This document shows positions 44,609 through 53,035 of a DNA stretch of 64,000 nt, piece after piece. Below the pieces are notes generated by a model. It did not search any database and had not been told where the DNA came from. It was given only the letters and a program-made list of their open reading frames with translations. The position numbers were made by a program, and so were the translations under genes. Each line of letters begins with the position of its first letter. Position 1 is the stretch's first letter. Source of the stretch: Nannocystis punicea (lineage in GTDB: Bacteria; Myxococcota_A; Polyangia; Nannocystales; Nannocystaceae); contig NZ_CP114040.1 in assembly GCF_026965555.1 (NCBI RefSeq), positions 6,448,001 to 6,512,000 on the forward strand, in the 5' to 3' direction.

Positions 44609-45427
44609 TCAGCCGAACACGCGCTCGAACGCCGCCAGAGTGGCCCTGTCGCGGCTCTTGTCGTAGATGGCGAACACCACCCGGGCGAACGACTGCGCGT
44701 AGCTCGAGCGCAACAGATCCGCGAACACCTGCGCGACCTCCCTGGGATCGTTGCGGAACACCCCGCAGCCCCAGGCCCCGAGCACCAGAGTGTGTTGCCC
44801 GTGACGCGCCAGCACCCGCAGCACCCGCTCGGCCCGGCGCCGCAGCGCGGCCGAGACGTCGGCGCGACCGTCGGGCTTGCGGCGCAGGTGCTCGCCGGCG
44901 TTGGGCGCCGGCGCGGTCACGATCCCGACGTGAAACGGCCGGTCGAGCAGATCCAGCCGCTCGTCGCGGAAGAACGGGACCCGCGGCGACCAGATGACGT
45001 GATCGGTGTAGAGCACCGACTCGTTGGCGCGGTTGACGTCGTAGTACTCGCGCGCCTCGAGCAGGCAGTGGTAGAGCGCCGAGCAGCGGGCGAGGTCCTC
45101 CTCCTGCGCCTTGGCCCCGCCGAGGAACCCGCCGCCGGGGTTGCGGGCCGACGCGAAGTTGAGCGCCGCGACCTCGGCCACGCCCTCCTTTTCGACCAGC
45201 CGGCGCGACGCTCCGCCGGTGGTGTCGGCCCACACCTCGATCTTCGGCGACTGCCCCGTCCCGGCCGGGACCGGCAGGTCGTCGAACTCCCTGGGCCGGT
45301 AAAGCACCGTCCCGGCCTGCGCCGCCGCGACTGCCTGGGCGATCGAGACCACCTGTCCCGAAGGACCGGTGTAAGTGCCGCGCTCGACGATCGCCACCGT
45401 CTCCTTGGCCAACCCTGCGAGTGACAT
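44609..45427 (-). CDS. Bacterial-type poly(ADP-ribose) glycohydrolase (TIGR02452 family)
   Basis: 272 residues. The diagnostic macrodomain motif is NPGGGFLGGAKAQEEDLARCS: Gly98-Gly100 and catalytic QEE with Glu109-Glu110. Later parts are VLYTDHVIWSPRVPFFRDER, GIVTAPAPNAGEH and VLGAWGCGVFRNDP, as in the family. It hydrolyses ADP-ribose chains or related conjugates. No PARP-like writer is in the window. TACCAT is 6 bases upstream of ATG 45427. GGACAGGTGG near 45353 (GPSGQVV) resembles half of a repeat. Confidence 0.92.
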   Translation of the reverse strand: MSLAGLAKETVAIVERGTYTGPSGQVVSIAQAVAAAQAGTVLYRPREFDDLPVPAGTGQSPKIEVWADTTGGASRRLVEKEGVAEVAALNFASARNPGGGFLGGAKAQEEDLARCSALYHCLLEAREYYDVNRANESVLYTDHVIWSPRVPFFRDERLDLLDRPFHVGIVTAPAPNAGEHLRRKPDGRADVSAALRRRAERVLRVLARHGQHTLVLGAWGCGVFRNDPREVAQVFADLLRSSYAQSFARVVFAIYDKSRDRATLAAFERVFG

Positions 45428-45433
45428 CCCGCG

Positions 45434-45439
45434 ATGGTA
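45434..45439 (-). promoter_or_regulatory. Candidate -10 element of the PARG gene
   Basis: Minus-strand TACCAT, 6 bases upstream of the ATG at 45427. Confidence 0.4.
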
Positions 45440-45641
45440 CGTGAGCCGGCCACCGACGCCAGCACGGGGTTGCGATCTCATTCGTGCTCCGCAGGGCGCG
45501 CACCCACGGTCTACGCGGCGCCCCCGGTCGCGCCCCGGACCCACCCACCGTTCGCGGCGGCCTCGCGGCTCTCGACCACACTCTCCCGCACGCCCGCCCG
45601 CGCTTGCTCGTGCGGGCGCCGGCGAGGGACACTCCCGCGCA

Positions 45642-46496
45642 TTGACCTGGCGCGCCATCCTCCGCGAACCGCTCGTCCACTTCCTCGTCGTGGGCCTGGC
45701 CCTGTTCGCCCTGCACGCGCGCGTGCGCCCCGAGCCGGACGCGGCCATGCGCGTCGATCAGGGGCGCGTCGAGTCCACCCGCGCCGGGCTCACCGAGCGA
45801 CTCGGGCGCGCCCCTGAGCCCGGCGAGCTCGCGGCGGCCCTGCGCGACGCGCTCGACGACGAGCGGATGGTCCGCGAGGCCCTGCGCCTCGGCCTCGATC
45901 GCGACGACCCGATCGTGCGGCGGCGCCTGATCCAGAAGCTGCGCCTCGCCTACGAGTCGACCGCCGACGTCGACGCCCGCGACGACGCCGCCCTGCTGGC
46001 CCTGCGCGACGCCGACCCGACCCGCTACTCCGCGCCTGCCCGCATCGCCCTGACGCAGGTCCTCGCCGCCCGCGGTCGTCACCCCGACCTCTCCGCCGCC
46101 GCCGAGGAGATGCTGCGCAGGCTCGCCGCCGGGGCGGACCCGGCCGAGCTCGGCGATCCGGGCCCGCACGCCCGCCGCTTCGGCCTGCGGCCTTCCGGCG
46201 ACTACGCCGGCCTGTTCGGGCCCGAGTTCGCGGCTGCCCTCGCGGACATGCCCGAAGGCACATGGTCGATCGTACAGTCCCCGCTCGGCGCCCACGCCGT
46301 CCGCGTCGACGCCCGCGCCCCCGCCGAGCTGCTGTCCCTGGACGCCGCGCGCCCCCGGCTTCAGGCCGACCTCGCCGAGCGCCGCCGCGCCGAGGCCGTC
46401 CGGACGGCCCTCGAAGACCTGCGACGCGCCGACCCGGCCGACCTCGCCGGTTTGCCGGCCGACCTCGCCACCGCCCTCGCGGAGCACGACCTGTGA
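45642..46496 (+). CDS. Membrane-anchored peptidylprolyl isomerase-like (PpiC/SurA) protein
   Basis: 284 residues. Residues about 3-25 (ILREPLVHFLVVGLALFALH) are a membrane anchor. A SurA-like N-domain (TERLGRAPEPGELAAALRDAL) and a weak PpiC region (ALTQVLAARGRHPDLSAAAE, PEGTWSIVQSPLGAHAVRVD) follow. PPIases of this group fold periplasmic proteins. It forms an operon with HupE and DUF3604 genes, a grouping found in several phyla. The start is uncertain: TTG 45642 is taken because no ATG or GTG fits the anchor. A repeat-like GGACATGCCCGAAGGCACATG (46244-46264) encodes ADMPEGTW. Confidence 0.75.
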   Translation: MTWRAILREPLVHFLVVGLALFALHARVRPEPDAAMRVDQGRVESTRAGLTERLGRAPEPGELAAALRDALDDERMVREALRLGLDRDDPIVRRRLIQKLRLAYESTADVDARDDAALLALRDADPTRYSAPARIALTQVLAARGRHPDLSAAAEEMLRRLAAGADPAELGDPGPHARRFGLRPSGDYAGLFGPEFAAALADMPEGTWSIVQSPLGAHAVRVDARAPAELLSLDAARPRLQADLAERRRAEAVRTALEDLRRADPADLAGLPADLATALAEHDL

Positions 46497-47629
46497 ACGC
46501 CCTCCCGCGCGCCCCGGAGGCACCTGTCTCTCGGGCCATGTCCGGCCCGCGGTTTGAACCTGTTTCTCGGGACATGTCACCCCAGCCGGCCTCACCTGTC
46601 TCTCCGGCCCCATTTGGCCCATCGATCGAAGCTGTCTCTCCGGCCTCGTGCTCCCCGCGCGTCTCCGCGGCCCTACGTCGACCCGTCCCCGCCCTCGCCT
46701 GCGCCGCGCTCCTGCTCGCCGCCTCTGTCGCGCGCGCCCACGAGTTTCGCCCGGCCGTCCTCGTCCTCGAGGAGGCCGGCGACGGCAGGGTCGACGGCCG
46801 CCTCGAGCTCCCGCCCGAGCTCGACGCCTCGCCCCTCGTCGTCGAGCTCCCGCCGCACTGTCGCCCCCTGCCGGCCTCGCCCGGTCGTCTGCGCGTCGAC
46901 TGCGGCGCGGCCGGCCTGCGCGGCGAGCTGCGGGTGACCGGCCTCGAGCGCGGCGAGCTGATCGTCCGCCTGCGCCTCCACCAACATGGCCTTCAGACCA
47001 TGGTCGTACGGCCAGGTCAGACCTCCGTCCCGCTGACCGCCGACCCGGGCCCGCCGCCCGGCTACCTCGCGCTCGGCGTCGAGCACATCCTCGGCGGCGC
47101 CGACCACCTCCTCTTCGTCGCCGGCCTGACCTTGCTCGTGCGCCCGGCCCTGCGGCTCGCCGGCGCCCTCACGGCCTTCACCGCGGCGCACAGCTTGACC
47201 CTCGCCCTCGCGGCGCTCGGCGTGCTCGCCCTGCCGCAGCCGCCCGTCGAGGCCTGCATCGCGGTCTCGCTGGTGCTCCTCGCCCGCGCCCTCGCCCTCG
47301 ACGCGCGGCCCTCGGCCGGGGCCGCCTGGCGCCTCGCCGCCGCCTGCGGCTTGCTGCACGGCCTCGGCTTCGCCGGCGCCCTCGCCGACGTCGGCCTCCC
47401 GCCCGGCGCCGCAGTCCCGGCCCTGCTCGCCTTCAACGCCGGGGTCGAGCTCGGCCAGCTGCTCGCCGCCCTCGTCGTCCTCGCCCTCGCCGCCCTCGCC
47501 CGCGCCGCCCTCGCGACCCTGCCCGCCCGCGTGCGCGCCCCGCTGCGCGCCCTCCCGGCCCTCGGCCTCGGCGCAGTCGCCGTCGCCTGGACCCTGGAGC
47601 GCGTCCTCGCCTTTTGGAGCCCCGCGTGA
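46493..47629 (+). CDS. HupE/UreJ-family membrane protein
   Basis: 378 residues. The GTG overlaps the PPIase stop (GTGA). The first 58 residues are unusual: units APVSRAMSG, EPVSRDMSP, SPVSPAP and EAVSPAS are encoded by palindromic repeats before a true signal peptide (RRPVPALACAALLLAASVARA). The exported domain is rich in beta strands. A HupE-like domain with about six to seven helices starts at GYLALGVEHILGGADHLLFV, with AAHSLTLALAALG and LLHGLGFAGAL; the HxxxGxDHxxF motif is a probable metal site. HupE/UreJ proteins are linked to nickel or cobalt uptake. The real start may be ATG 46574. Confidence 0.85.
   Translation: MNALPRAPEAPVSRAMSGPRFEPVSRDMSPQPASPVSPAPFGPSIEAVSPASCSPRVSAALRRPVPALACAALLLAASVARAHEFRPAVLVLEEAGDGRVDGRLELPPELDASPLVVELPPHCRPLPASPGRLRVDCGAAGLRGELRVTGLERGELIVRLRLHQHGLQTMVVRPGQTSVPLTADPGPPPGYLALGVEHILGGADHLLFVAGLTLLVRPALRLAGALTAFTAAHSLTLALAALGVLALPQPPVEACIAVSLVLLARALALDARPSAGAAWRLAAACGLLHGLGFAGALADVGLPPGAAVPALLAFNAGVELGQLLAALVVLALAALARAALATLPARVRAPLRALPALGLGAVAVAWTLERVLAFWSPA
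46521..46646. repeat. Palindromic repeat array at the start of the HupE gene
   Basis: Four units of the form CACCTGTCTCTCGGGCCATG or CCTGTTTCTCGGGACATG, ending with CTGTCTCTCCGGCCTC. Read in frame as xPVSRxMS. Confidence 0.8.
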
Positions 47630-49527
47630 CCCCCATGCCCGATCGCACAGGTCCTCTCCGCCATGTCCTCATCGCCATGTCCTCCACGACATGCTTGATG
47701 GGCCAGCTCGCCTGTCGCCCCGAGCCGGAGCCGTTCGTCGACCGCCGCGAGGCGTGCAGCGACCGCAACCCGCAGCGCAACCTCTACTTCGGCGACCTCC
47801 ACGTCCACACCTCGTACTCGTTCGACGCCTGGATCAACGACGTGCGCACCGACCCGGCCGGCGCCTACCGGTTCGCCCGCGGCGAGGAGGTCGCCGGCCT
47901 CAAGCTGGCGCGCCCGCTCGACTTCGCCGCGGTCACCGATCACGCCGAGTACCTGGCCGAGGTCGAGGGCTGCACCACCCCCGGCTCGGCCGTCTACGAC
48001 AGCGCGCGCTGCAAGGACTTCCGCGCCGGCAGCACCGCCGCGCTCGTCAACTTCGGCCTCGGCCTCGACGGCGACGAGGCCACACGCTGGGACGACCTGT
48101 GCGGCCAGGGCGGGCTCGACTGCGAGAAGCAGGCCGGCGCGGTGTGGACGCGGGTGCAGGAGGCCGCCGAGGCCGCCTACGACCGCACCGCCGCCTGCCG
48201 CTTCACCAGCTTCGTCGCCTACGAGTGGTCCGGCTCGCGCATGCTGTCGAACCTCCATCGCAACGTCATCTTCCGCTCGAGCCGCGTGCCCGCGCTGCCG
48301 GTCACCCACTTCGAGGCGCCGACGGCCGGCGAGCTGTGGCAGCGGCTGCAGGGCGACTGCCGCGACGGCGTCGCCGGCTGCGAGGTCCTGGCGATCCCGC
48401 ACAACAGCAACTGGTCGAACGGCAACCTGTTCACGCCCGAGATCCCCGCGGGCGCCGACGAGGCCGAGCTCGCCGAGGTCCGCGCCGACCTCGAGCCGCT
48501 GCTCGAGATCTATCAACACAAGGGCGACTCGGAGTGCTCGCCCGGGGTCGTCGGCCTCGGCCCGCCCGACGAGCTGTGCGGCTTCGAGAAGCTGCGCGCG
48601 CTGCCGTTCGACGACTGCGGCGACGGCACCGGCAGCCAGGGCATGGTCGGCCGCGGCTGCGTCTCGCGCCTCGACTTCCTGCGCGGGATCCTCCTCGCCG
48701 GCCTCGGCGCCGAGCAGCGCCTCGGCGTCAACCCGTTCCGCCTCGGCGTCATCGCCAGCACCGACACCCACAACGGCACGCCCGGCAACGTCGAGGAGGC
48801 GACCTACCCCGGCCACTTCGGCGTCCGCGAGGGCGACCCGGTCGCGCGCCTCACCGGCAACGTCCCCGCCGGCGCGCGCAACGGCCCCGGCGGCCTCGTC
48901 GCCGTGTGGGCCGAGGAGAACAGCCGCGAGTCGATCTGGGACGCGCTGCGCCGCCGCGAGGTCTACGGCACCAGCGGACCGCGCATGGCCGTGCGGGTGT
49001 TCGGCGGCTGGGACCTCCCCGACGACCTGTGCGACGCCGGCGACTTCGTCGCGGCGGCCGAACCCGGCGGCGTGCCGATGGGCGCGACCCTGCCCGAATG
49101 GACAGGTACTTCGGGACCGGTCATCGCAGTCAGCGCGCAGATGGACCCGGGCAGCGCCGGGGCGCCCGGCTCTCGGCTCGAGCGGATCCAGGTGATCAAG
49201 GGCTGGCAGGACGCCGACGGCGTCGGCCAGATCGCGGTCGTCGACGTCGCCGGCGGCCCCGACGGCTCGACCGTCGACGAGGCCACCTGCGCCGCCGACC
49301 AGCGCGGCGCGGCCCTCCTGTGCGGCATGTGGCGCGACCCCGACTTCGACCCCGCGCGCCCCGCCTTCTACTATGTCCGCGTGATCGAGGACCCGGTGTG
49401 CCGCTGGAGCTGGCGCGACTGCCTCACCCTCGCCGAGGACGCCCGCCCGCCCGCGTGCACCGACCCGAACGTCCCGCACACGATCCAGGAGCGCGCCTGG
49501 ACCAGCCCGATCTGGTACTCGCCATGA
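47626..49527 (+). CDS. DUF3604 (PHP-like) lipoprotein
   Basis: 633 residues. The GTG overlaps the HupE stop (GTGA). Residues 1-30 (HVLIAMSSTTCLMGQLAC) look like a lipoprotein signal ending at Cys30, but most of it is encoded by repeat DNA. The mature domain belongs to DUF3604, a PHP-related metal-dependent fold: LYFGDLHVHTSYSFDAW, FAAVTDHAEYLAEVEG, FVAYEWSG, VLAIPHNSNWSNG and IASTDTHNGTPGNVEEATYP supply His/Asp ligands. A hydrolase or phosphoesterase role is inferred from PHP relatives. It is the last gene of the operon. Confidence 0.88.
   Translation: MTPMPDRTGPLRHVLIAMSSTTCLMGQLACRPEPEPFVDRREACSDRNPQRNLYFGDLHVHTSYSFDAWINDVRTDPAGAYRFARGEEVAGLKLARPLDFAAVTDHAEYLAEVEGCTTPGSAVYDSARCKDFRAGSTAALVNFGLGLDGDEATRWDDLCGQGGLDCEKQAGAVWTRVQEAAEAAYDRTAACRFTSFVAYEWSGSRMLSNLHRNVIFRSSRVPALPVTHFEAPTAGELWQRLQGDCRDGVAGCEVLAIPHNSNWSNGNLFTPEIPAGADEAELAEVRADLEPLLEIYQHKGDSECSPGVVGLGPPDELCGFEKLRALPFDDCGDGTGSQGMVGRGCVSRLDFLRGILLAGLGAEQRLGVNPFRLGVIASTDTHNGTPGNVEEATYPGHFGVREGDPVARLTGNVPAGARNGPGGLVAVWAEENSRESIWDALRRREVYGTSGPRMAVRVFGGWDLPDDLCDAGDFVAAAEPGGVPMGATLPEWTGTSGPVIAVSAQMDPGSAGAPGSRLERIQVIKGWQDADGVGQIAVVDVAGGPDGSTVDEATCAADQRGAALLCGMWRDPDFDPARPAFYYVRVIEDPVCRWSWRDCLTLAEDARPPACTDPNVPHTIQERAWTSPIWYSP
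47644..47716. repeat. Palindromic repeats forming the DUF3604 signal region
   Basis: CGCACAGGTCCTCTCCGCCATG, GCCATGTCCTCCACGACATG and a final GCCAGCTCGCCTGTC. In frame from residue about 7 to 30. Confidence 0.65.
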
Positions 49528-49535
49528 ACCATGCG

Positions 49536-49573
49536 ACAGGTCCGTCGGGGCATGTCGCATTGGACATGTCCTG
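49536..49573. repeat. Palindromic repeats after DUF3604
   Basis: GACAGGTCCGTCGGGGCATGTC followed by ATTGGACATGTCC and a short A/T tract (TGAAAAATTA). Probable terminator of the operon. Confidence 0.7.
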
Positions 49574-49657
49574 AAAAATTAGCGATCGAGAACGCGTGCG
49601 GGCCCCGCCCCGCGTCTGCGCCTGCCTCTCGGGACAGGCGCTTCGCGGTCGGTCGCC

Positions 49658-51355
49658 TCACTGCGGAACGACGACCACGCAGCAGCCCGTCTGGCAGAAC
49701 TCGCCCTCGGGGCACTCTGCGGTGTCGAGGCACGGCGTCACGCCCGGCTCGCAGGTGGGCATGCCGTTGCACTCGGGCGGCAGGTCGTCCTCGTCCTGGC
49801 CGAAGCACACCTCGCACATCTCGGGCTCGCACTGGTTGGCGCACTGCGGGAAGAACGTGCAGCTGTTGCACGCGTCGAGGTTGTCGAGGCTGCAGTCGGG
49901 GTTCGAGTTGAGGTAGACGAACTTGTCGCCGATCTGGCAGCAGCCGAAGCAGTCGCAGCCGTTCGGGATCAGCGGCACGCAGACGTCGAGGCACTGGGCC
50001 GGCAGCTTCGGCGTGCACATCTTCAGGCTCGGGTCGAAGCCGCAGCCGATGTCGGCCCCCGGGTTCTGCATGTCGCACTTGAGGTTCCACTCGCACTGGT
50101 CGTTGCCGACGCCGCTGTCCGAGTCCCAGTAGCAGTCGGACTTGCAGTCGAGGTTCTGCCCGGGGAGGCTGGTCTGGTACGACGACTCGTCCTCGTCGCA
50201 CGGCGTCGTGCACTCCGGGTCGTCGAGGTCGATCGCGCCGTCGCCGTCGTCATCGAGGCCGTTGCCGCACTTGTAGAGCTTGTTGCCGCACTTGATCTCC
50301 TCGTGGCACTTCGCGCTGCAGCCGTCGAGGCCGATCCCGTTGCCGTCGTCGCAGGTCTCGTTCGGGCCGTCGAGGCCGTCGCCGCACACGTCGAGCTCGC
50401 AGTCGGCGTGGCACTGCTTGTCGTCGCCGTTGTTCGCCCCGTCGTCGCACGCCTCGCCGGGGCCCTTGTCGCCGTCGCCGCACACGTTGCTCTTGCACGT
50501 CGCCAGGCAGGCCTGGTTCGGCCCGTTGTTCGCCCCCTCGTCGCACTGCTCGACGCCGGCGTGGACCAGGCCGTCGCCGCAGCTGGCCGACTGACAGCCG
50601 GTCGTGCACGCGCCCGCGTCCGAGTTGGCGTTGCCCTCGTCGCACGTCTCGCCGGCCTGCACGATCGCGTCGCCGCAGCTCGCCGCCGTACAGGCGTTGG
50701 TGCACGCGTCGTCGTCGATCGCGTTGCCGTCGTCGCACGCCTCGCCCGCCTGCACGGCCCCGTCGCCGCAGCTCGCCAGGGCGCACTGGCTGGTGCAGTC
50801 GTCCCCGTCGTCGAGGTTGCCGTCGTCGCAGCCCTCGCCCGGGCCCTGATCGCCGTCGCCGCACACGTTGCTCTTGCACGTCGCCAGGCACGCCTTGCCC
50901 GCGCCGTTGTCGGCGCCGGCGTCGCACTCCTCGCCCGCCTGGACCACCCCGTCTCCGCAGGCCGGCAGCTCGCAGAGGTGGTTGCAGGCGTCGTCAGGCA
51001 CCAGGTTGCCGTCGTCGCACGCTTCCCCCGGATCGACGACACCGTCGCCGCACACCGCCGGGTTCGGCTCGGTCGTCGTCCCGTCCGCGGTCGCGACGCC
51101 GGTCGTCGGCGAACCTTCGGTCGCGACGCCGGTCGTCGGCGAACCTTCGGTCGCGCCTCCGGTCCCGCCGTCGGTCGTCTCGGTGGACGTCGGCGCGGGC
51201 GCGGTCGAGGCATCGGCGGTGGTGGCGACGGGGGACGACGTACTCGCCGGGGTCGAGCCCGCGGCGGTGGTGTCGGAAGAGGTGCTCTCGGGGCCTCCGC
51301 AGGCCAACAGGCACCCACTCAGCGCAAAACATACAGATACGATTCGACGGACCAT
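49658..51355 (-). CDS. DUF4215 Cys-rich repeat lipoprotein
   Basis: 565 residues. Signal MVRRIVSVCFALSGCLLAC. A Thr/Ser/Gly linker follows, in which an exact 30-base tandem repeat gives two copies of TEGSPTTGVA. Then come about eight tandem DUF4215 repeats (CGDGVVDPGEACDDGN, CGDGAVQAGEACDDGN and variants). The C-terminal ~240 residues have a further Cys-rich domain (CDCFGCCQIGDKFVYLNSNP, CGFDPSLKMC, CCVVVVP). Such proteins are typical of myxobacterial surfaces; disulfide-rich binding or matrix function is inferred. ATG 51355 is chosen for the signal peptide; a frame 12 codons longer exists. Confidence 0.83.
   Translation of the reverse strand: MVRRIVSVCFALSGCLLACGGPESTSSDTTAAGSTPASTSSPVATTADASTAPAPTSTETTDGGTGGATEGSPTTGVATEGSPTTGVATADGTTTEPNPAVCGDGVVDPGEACDDGNLVPDDACNHLCELPACGDGVVQAGEECDAGADNGAGKACLATCKSNVCGDGDQGPGEGCDDGNLDDGDDCTSQCALASCGDGAVQAGEACDDGNAIDDDACTNACTAASCGDAIVQAGETCDEGNANSDAGACTTGCQSASCGDGLVHAGVEQCDEGANNGPNQACLATCKSNVCGDGDKGPGEACDDGANNGDDKQCHADCELDVCGDGLDGPNETCDDGNGIGLDGCSAKCHEEIKCGNKLYKCGNGLDDDGDGAIDLDDPECTTPCDEDESSYQTSLPGQNLDCKSDCYWDSDSGVGNDQCEWNLKCDMQNPGADIGCGFDPSLKMCTPKLPAQCLDVCVPLIPNGCDCFGCCQIGDKFVYLNSNPDCSLDNLDACNSCTFFPQCANQCEPEMCEVCFGQDEDDLPPECNGMPTCEPGVTPCLDTAECPEGEFCQTGCCVVVVPQ
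51091..51150. repeat. Exact 30-base tandem duplication
   Basis: TCGCGACGCC GGTCGTCGGC followed by GAACCTTCGG occurs twice back to back (51091-51120, 51121-51150) in the linker of the DUF4215 gene. A third partial unit follows. Confidence 0.95.
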
Positions 51356-51423
51356 CGCTACATCGGACAGTCCGTGTGCGGCGAATTCCACGGCGATCGA
51401 GCCCGCCGATCACGAGCGCAAAG

Positions 51424-51443
51424 GAACATGTCCTCTTGGACAG
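51424..51443. repeat. Palindromic repeat between two minus-strand genes
   Basis: GAACATGTCC-TCTT-GGACAG. It lies 24 bases downstream of the ferritin-like gene stop. Confidence 0.7.
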
Positions 51444-51467
51444 ACCCTTGGGGTCGCGCGCGGCGCG

Positions 51468-52019
51468 TCACGCCTCGAGGCCGAGCAGCGCGCGGCCGAG
51501 TTCGTGGGCCGCGCGGGTCGCCGCGAGGCTCTCCGGCGTCGTCAGCGAGCCGAACGCCCGCGCATGGAAGCGTTCTTGCGGCAAGATCCTGGCGAACACC
51601 TCGCGGATGTCCGGCGGCGCCTCCGCATCGCCGGCGATCGCCGCGATCCGCTCGAGGCGCATCGCCTCCGCGTGGGCCCCGACGGCGCAGCCGGTTGCCA
51701 GATCGGCGATCCCGGGCAATGTCTGCTGCCAGTAGCGCGCCTCGGCCGCGCCCCTCACCTCGGCCACCAGACCCCGCGCGCGCAACAACTCGCCCACCCA
51801 TTCGGCATGGCTCCGCTCCTGCTCGGCGATCACCGTGAGCAGGCGGAACGCCCGGCTGTCCGGCGCCGCGTGGGCGTCGCGGAGGGCGACGATCCGCTGC
51901 GCGGCAGTGACCTCGCCGCGGTACTGGGCGAACAACCAGGCGTGGAGACGCTCGGGATCGGTCCGGGTCTCGGCCCACCAGGCGGCCGAGCTGCGGGGAG
52001 CGGAAGTGGCGACGTGCAT
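51468..52019 (-). CDS. Ferritin-like (rubrerythrin-type) protein
   Basis: 183 residues. A four-helix ferritin-like fold with two di-iron helix pairs: RGEVTAAQRIVAL (Glu), IAEQERSHAEWVGELL (E-x-x-H), HAEAMRLERIAAIAG and ILPQERFHARAFG (E-x-x-H). No rubredoxin domain is present. It may bind iron, or act as an oxidase or peroxidase; the role is not certain. It is divergent from the frameshifted LysR gene, which may once have regulated it. ATG 52019 is used; a frame 19 residues longer reads through the divergent promoter. Confidence 0.75.
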   Translation of the reverse strand: MHVATSAPRSSAAWWAETRTDPERLHAWLFAQYRGEVTAAQRIVALRDAHAAPDSRAFRLLTVIAEQERSHAEWVGELLRARGLVAEVRGAAEARYWQQTLPGIADLATGCAVGAHAEAMRLERIAAIAGDAEAPPDIREVFARILPQERFHARAFGSLTTPESLAATRAAHELGRALLGLEA

Positions 52020-52055
52020 GGCCTCAGGGTGGCTCCGCGAACTATCGGCGTCGAC

Positions 52056-52061
52056 TAGAAT
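52056..52061 (+). promoter_or_regulatory. Candidate -10 element of the LysR gene
   Basis: TAGAAT, 8 bases upstream of ATG 52070. The 50-base divergent region also contains ACTATCGG near 52041, read as GATAGT on the other strand, which could serve the ferritin-like gene. Confidence 0.45.
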
Positions 52062-52069
52062 GTGGCGAT

Positions 52070-52982
52070 ATGTCATCGGTCGTGCCGATACTCGACGGCG
52101 AGCTGCTGCGCGCGTTCGTGGCCTTCGCCGAGGCCCTCAACTTCACCCGCGCGGCGCAGGTCGTCGGACTGTCGCAGCCCGCCCTGTTCGAGCGGATCGC
52201 CCGCCTCGGCCAGGAGGTCGGCGCGGCGCTGTACGAGCGCGAGGGTCGGCAGCTGCGGCTCACCGACGCCGGCGTGCGCGTGGCGGCGTTCGCCCGCGAG
52301 GAGCTCGCGCGCTCGCAGGCCTTCCTCGCCGAGCTGCACGGCGAGGCCCGCCGCGAGCGCGTGGTCCTGGCCGCCGGCGAGGGCGTACCTCTACCTGCTC
52401 GGGCCGAGCTTGCGGGCCTTCGCGCGCGACGAGCCCGATGCCACGCTGTGCCCGCTCACCCGCGGCGGTCCCGATGCCGCCGAGGCCGTGCGCGAGGGCG
52501 CGGCCCACCTCGCCGTCGGTGTGGTCGACCTCGTGCCCGAAGACCTCGTCGCCCGCGATCTCCTGCGCAGCCCGCTGTGCGCGGCGATGTCGGCCGGCCA
52601 CCGCCTGGCCCGTCGCCGCCGAGTGCGCCTGGCCGATCTCGCGGGCGAACGCCTCGTCCTCGCCCCGCAAGGCCAATCGCACCGCAGCTTCGTCGGCCGC
52701 GCAGTGGCCGGCCTGCCCGACGCCGCCGCGCCGCCGATCGAGGCCGACGGCTGGCCGCTGATGCTCCACCTCGCCGGGCTCGGCCTCGGCGTCGCCATCG
52801 TCAACGGCGTCTGCCACCTGCCGCGCGGCGCAGTCGCCCGCCCGGTGCCCGAGCTCGGCCACGTCACCTATCGACTGATGTGGCGGCGCGGCGCCAGCCT
52901 GCCGCCCGCGGCATCGCGGCTGCGCGAGCGGCTCCTCGCCCTCGACGCTCGCGCCACGACGCGCGGCGCGAGAGCCTCCTGA
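52070..52982 (+). pseudogene. LysR-family regulator with frameshift
   Basis: The first ~104 codons give the LysR winged HTH (LRAFVAFAEALNFTRAAQVV, GLSQPALFERIARLGQEVGA, LRLTDAGVRVAAFA). After ERVVLAAGEG near 52382 the frame is lost. A different frame continues with AYLYLLGPSLRAFARDEPD and an effector-binding domain (LAVGVVDLVPEDLVARDLL, LAGERLVLAPQGQSHRSFV, GLGLGVAIVNGV) to TGA at 52980-52982. The two parts join into one normal ~303-residue LysR if one base is removed, or two added, within GAGGGCGTACC at 52379-52389. This is either a real mutation or a sequencing error. Confidence 0.85.
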
Positions 52983-53022
52983 GTCGCCGCGCGCCCCCGG
53001 GCCCGCCGCCGCGCCCGCACGC

Positions 53023-53028
53023 TACACT
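53023..53028 (+). promoter_or_regulatory. Candidate -10 element
   Basis: GCTACACT includes TACACT, 7 bases upstream of ATG 53036. Confidence 0.45.
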
Positions 53029-53035
53029 GCGGCCG

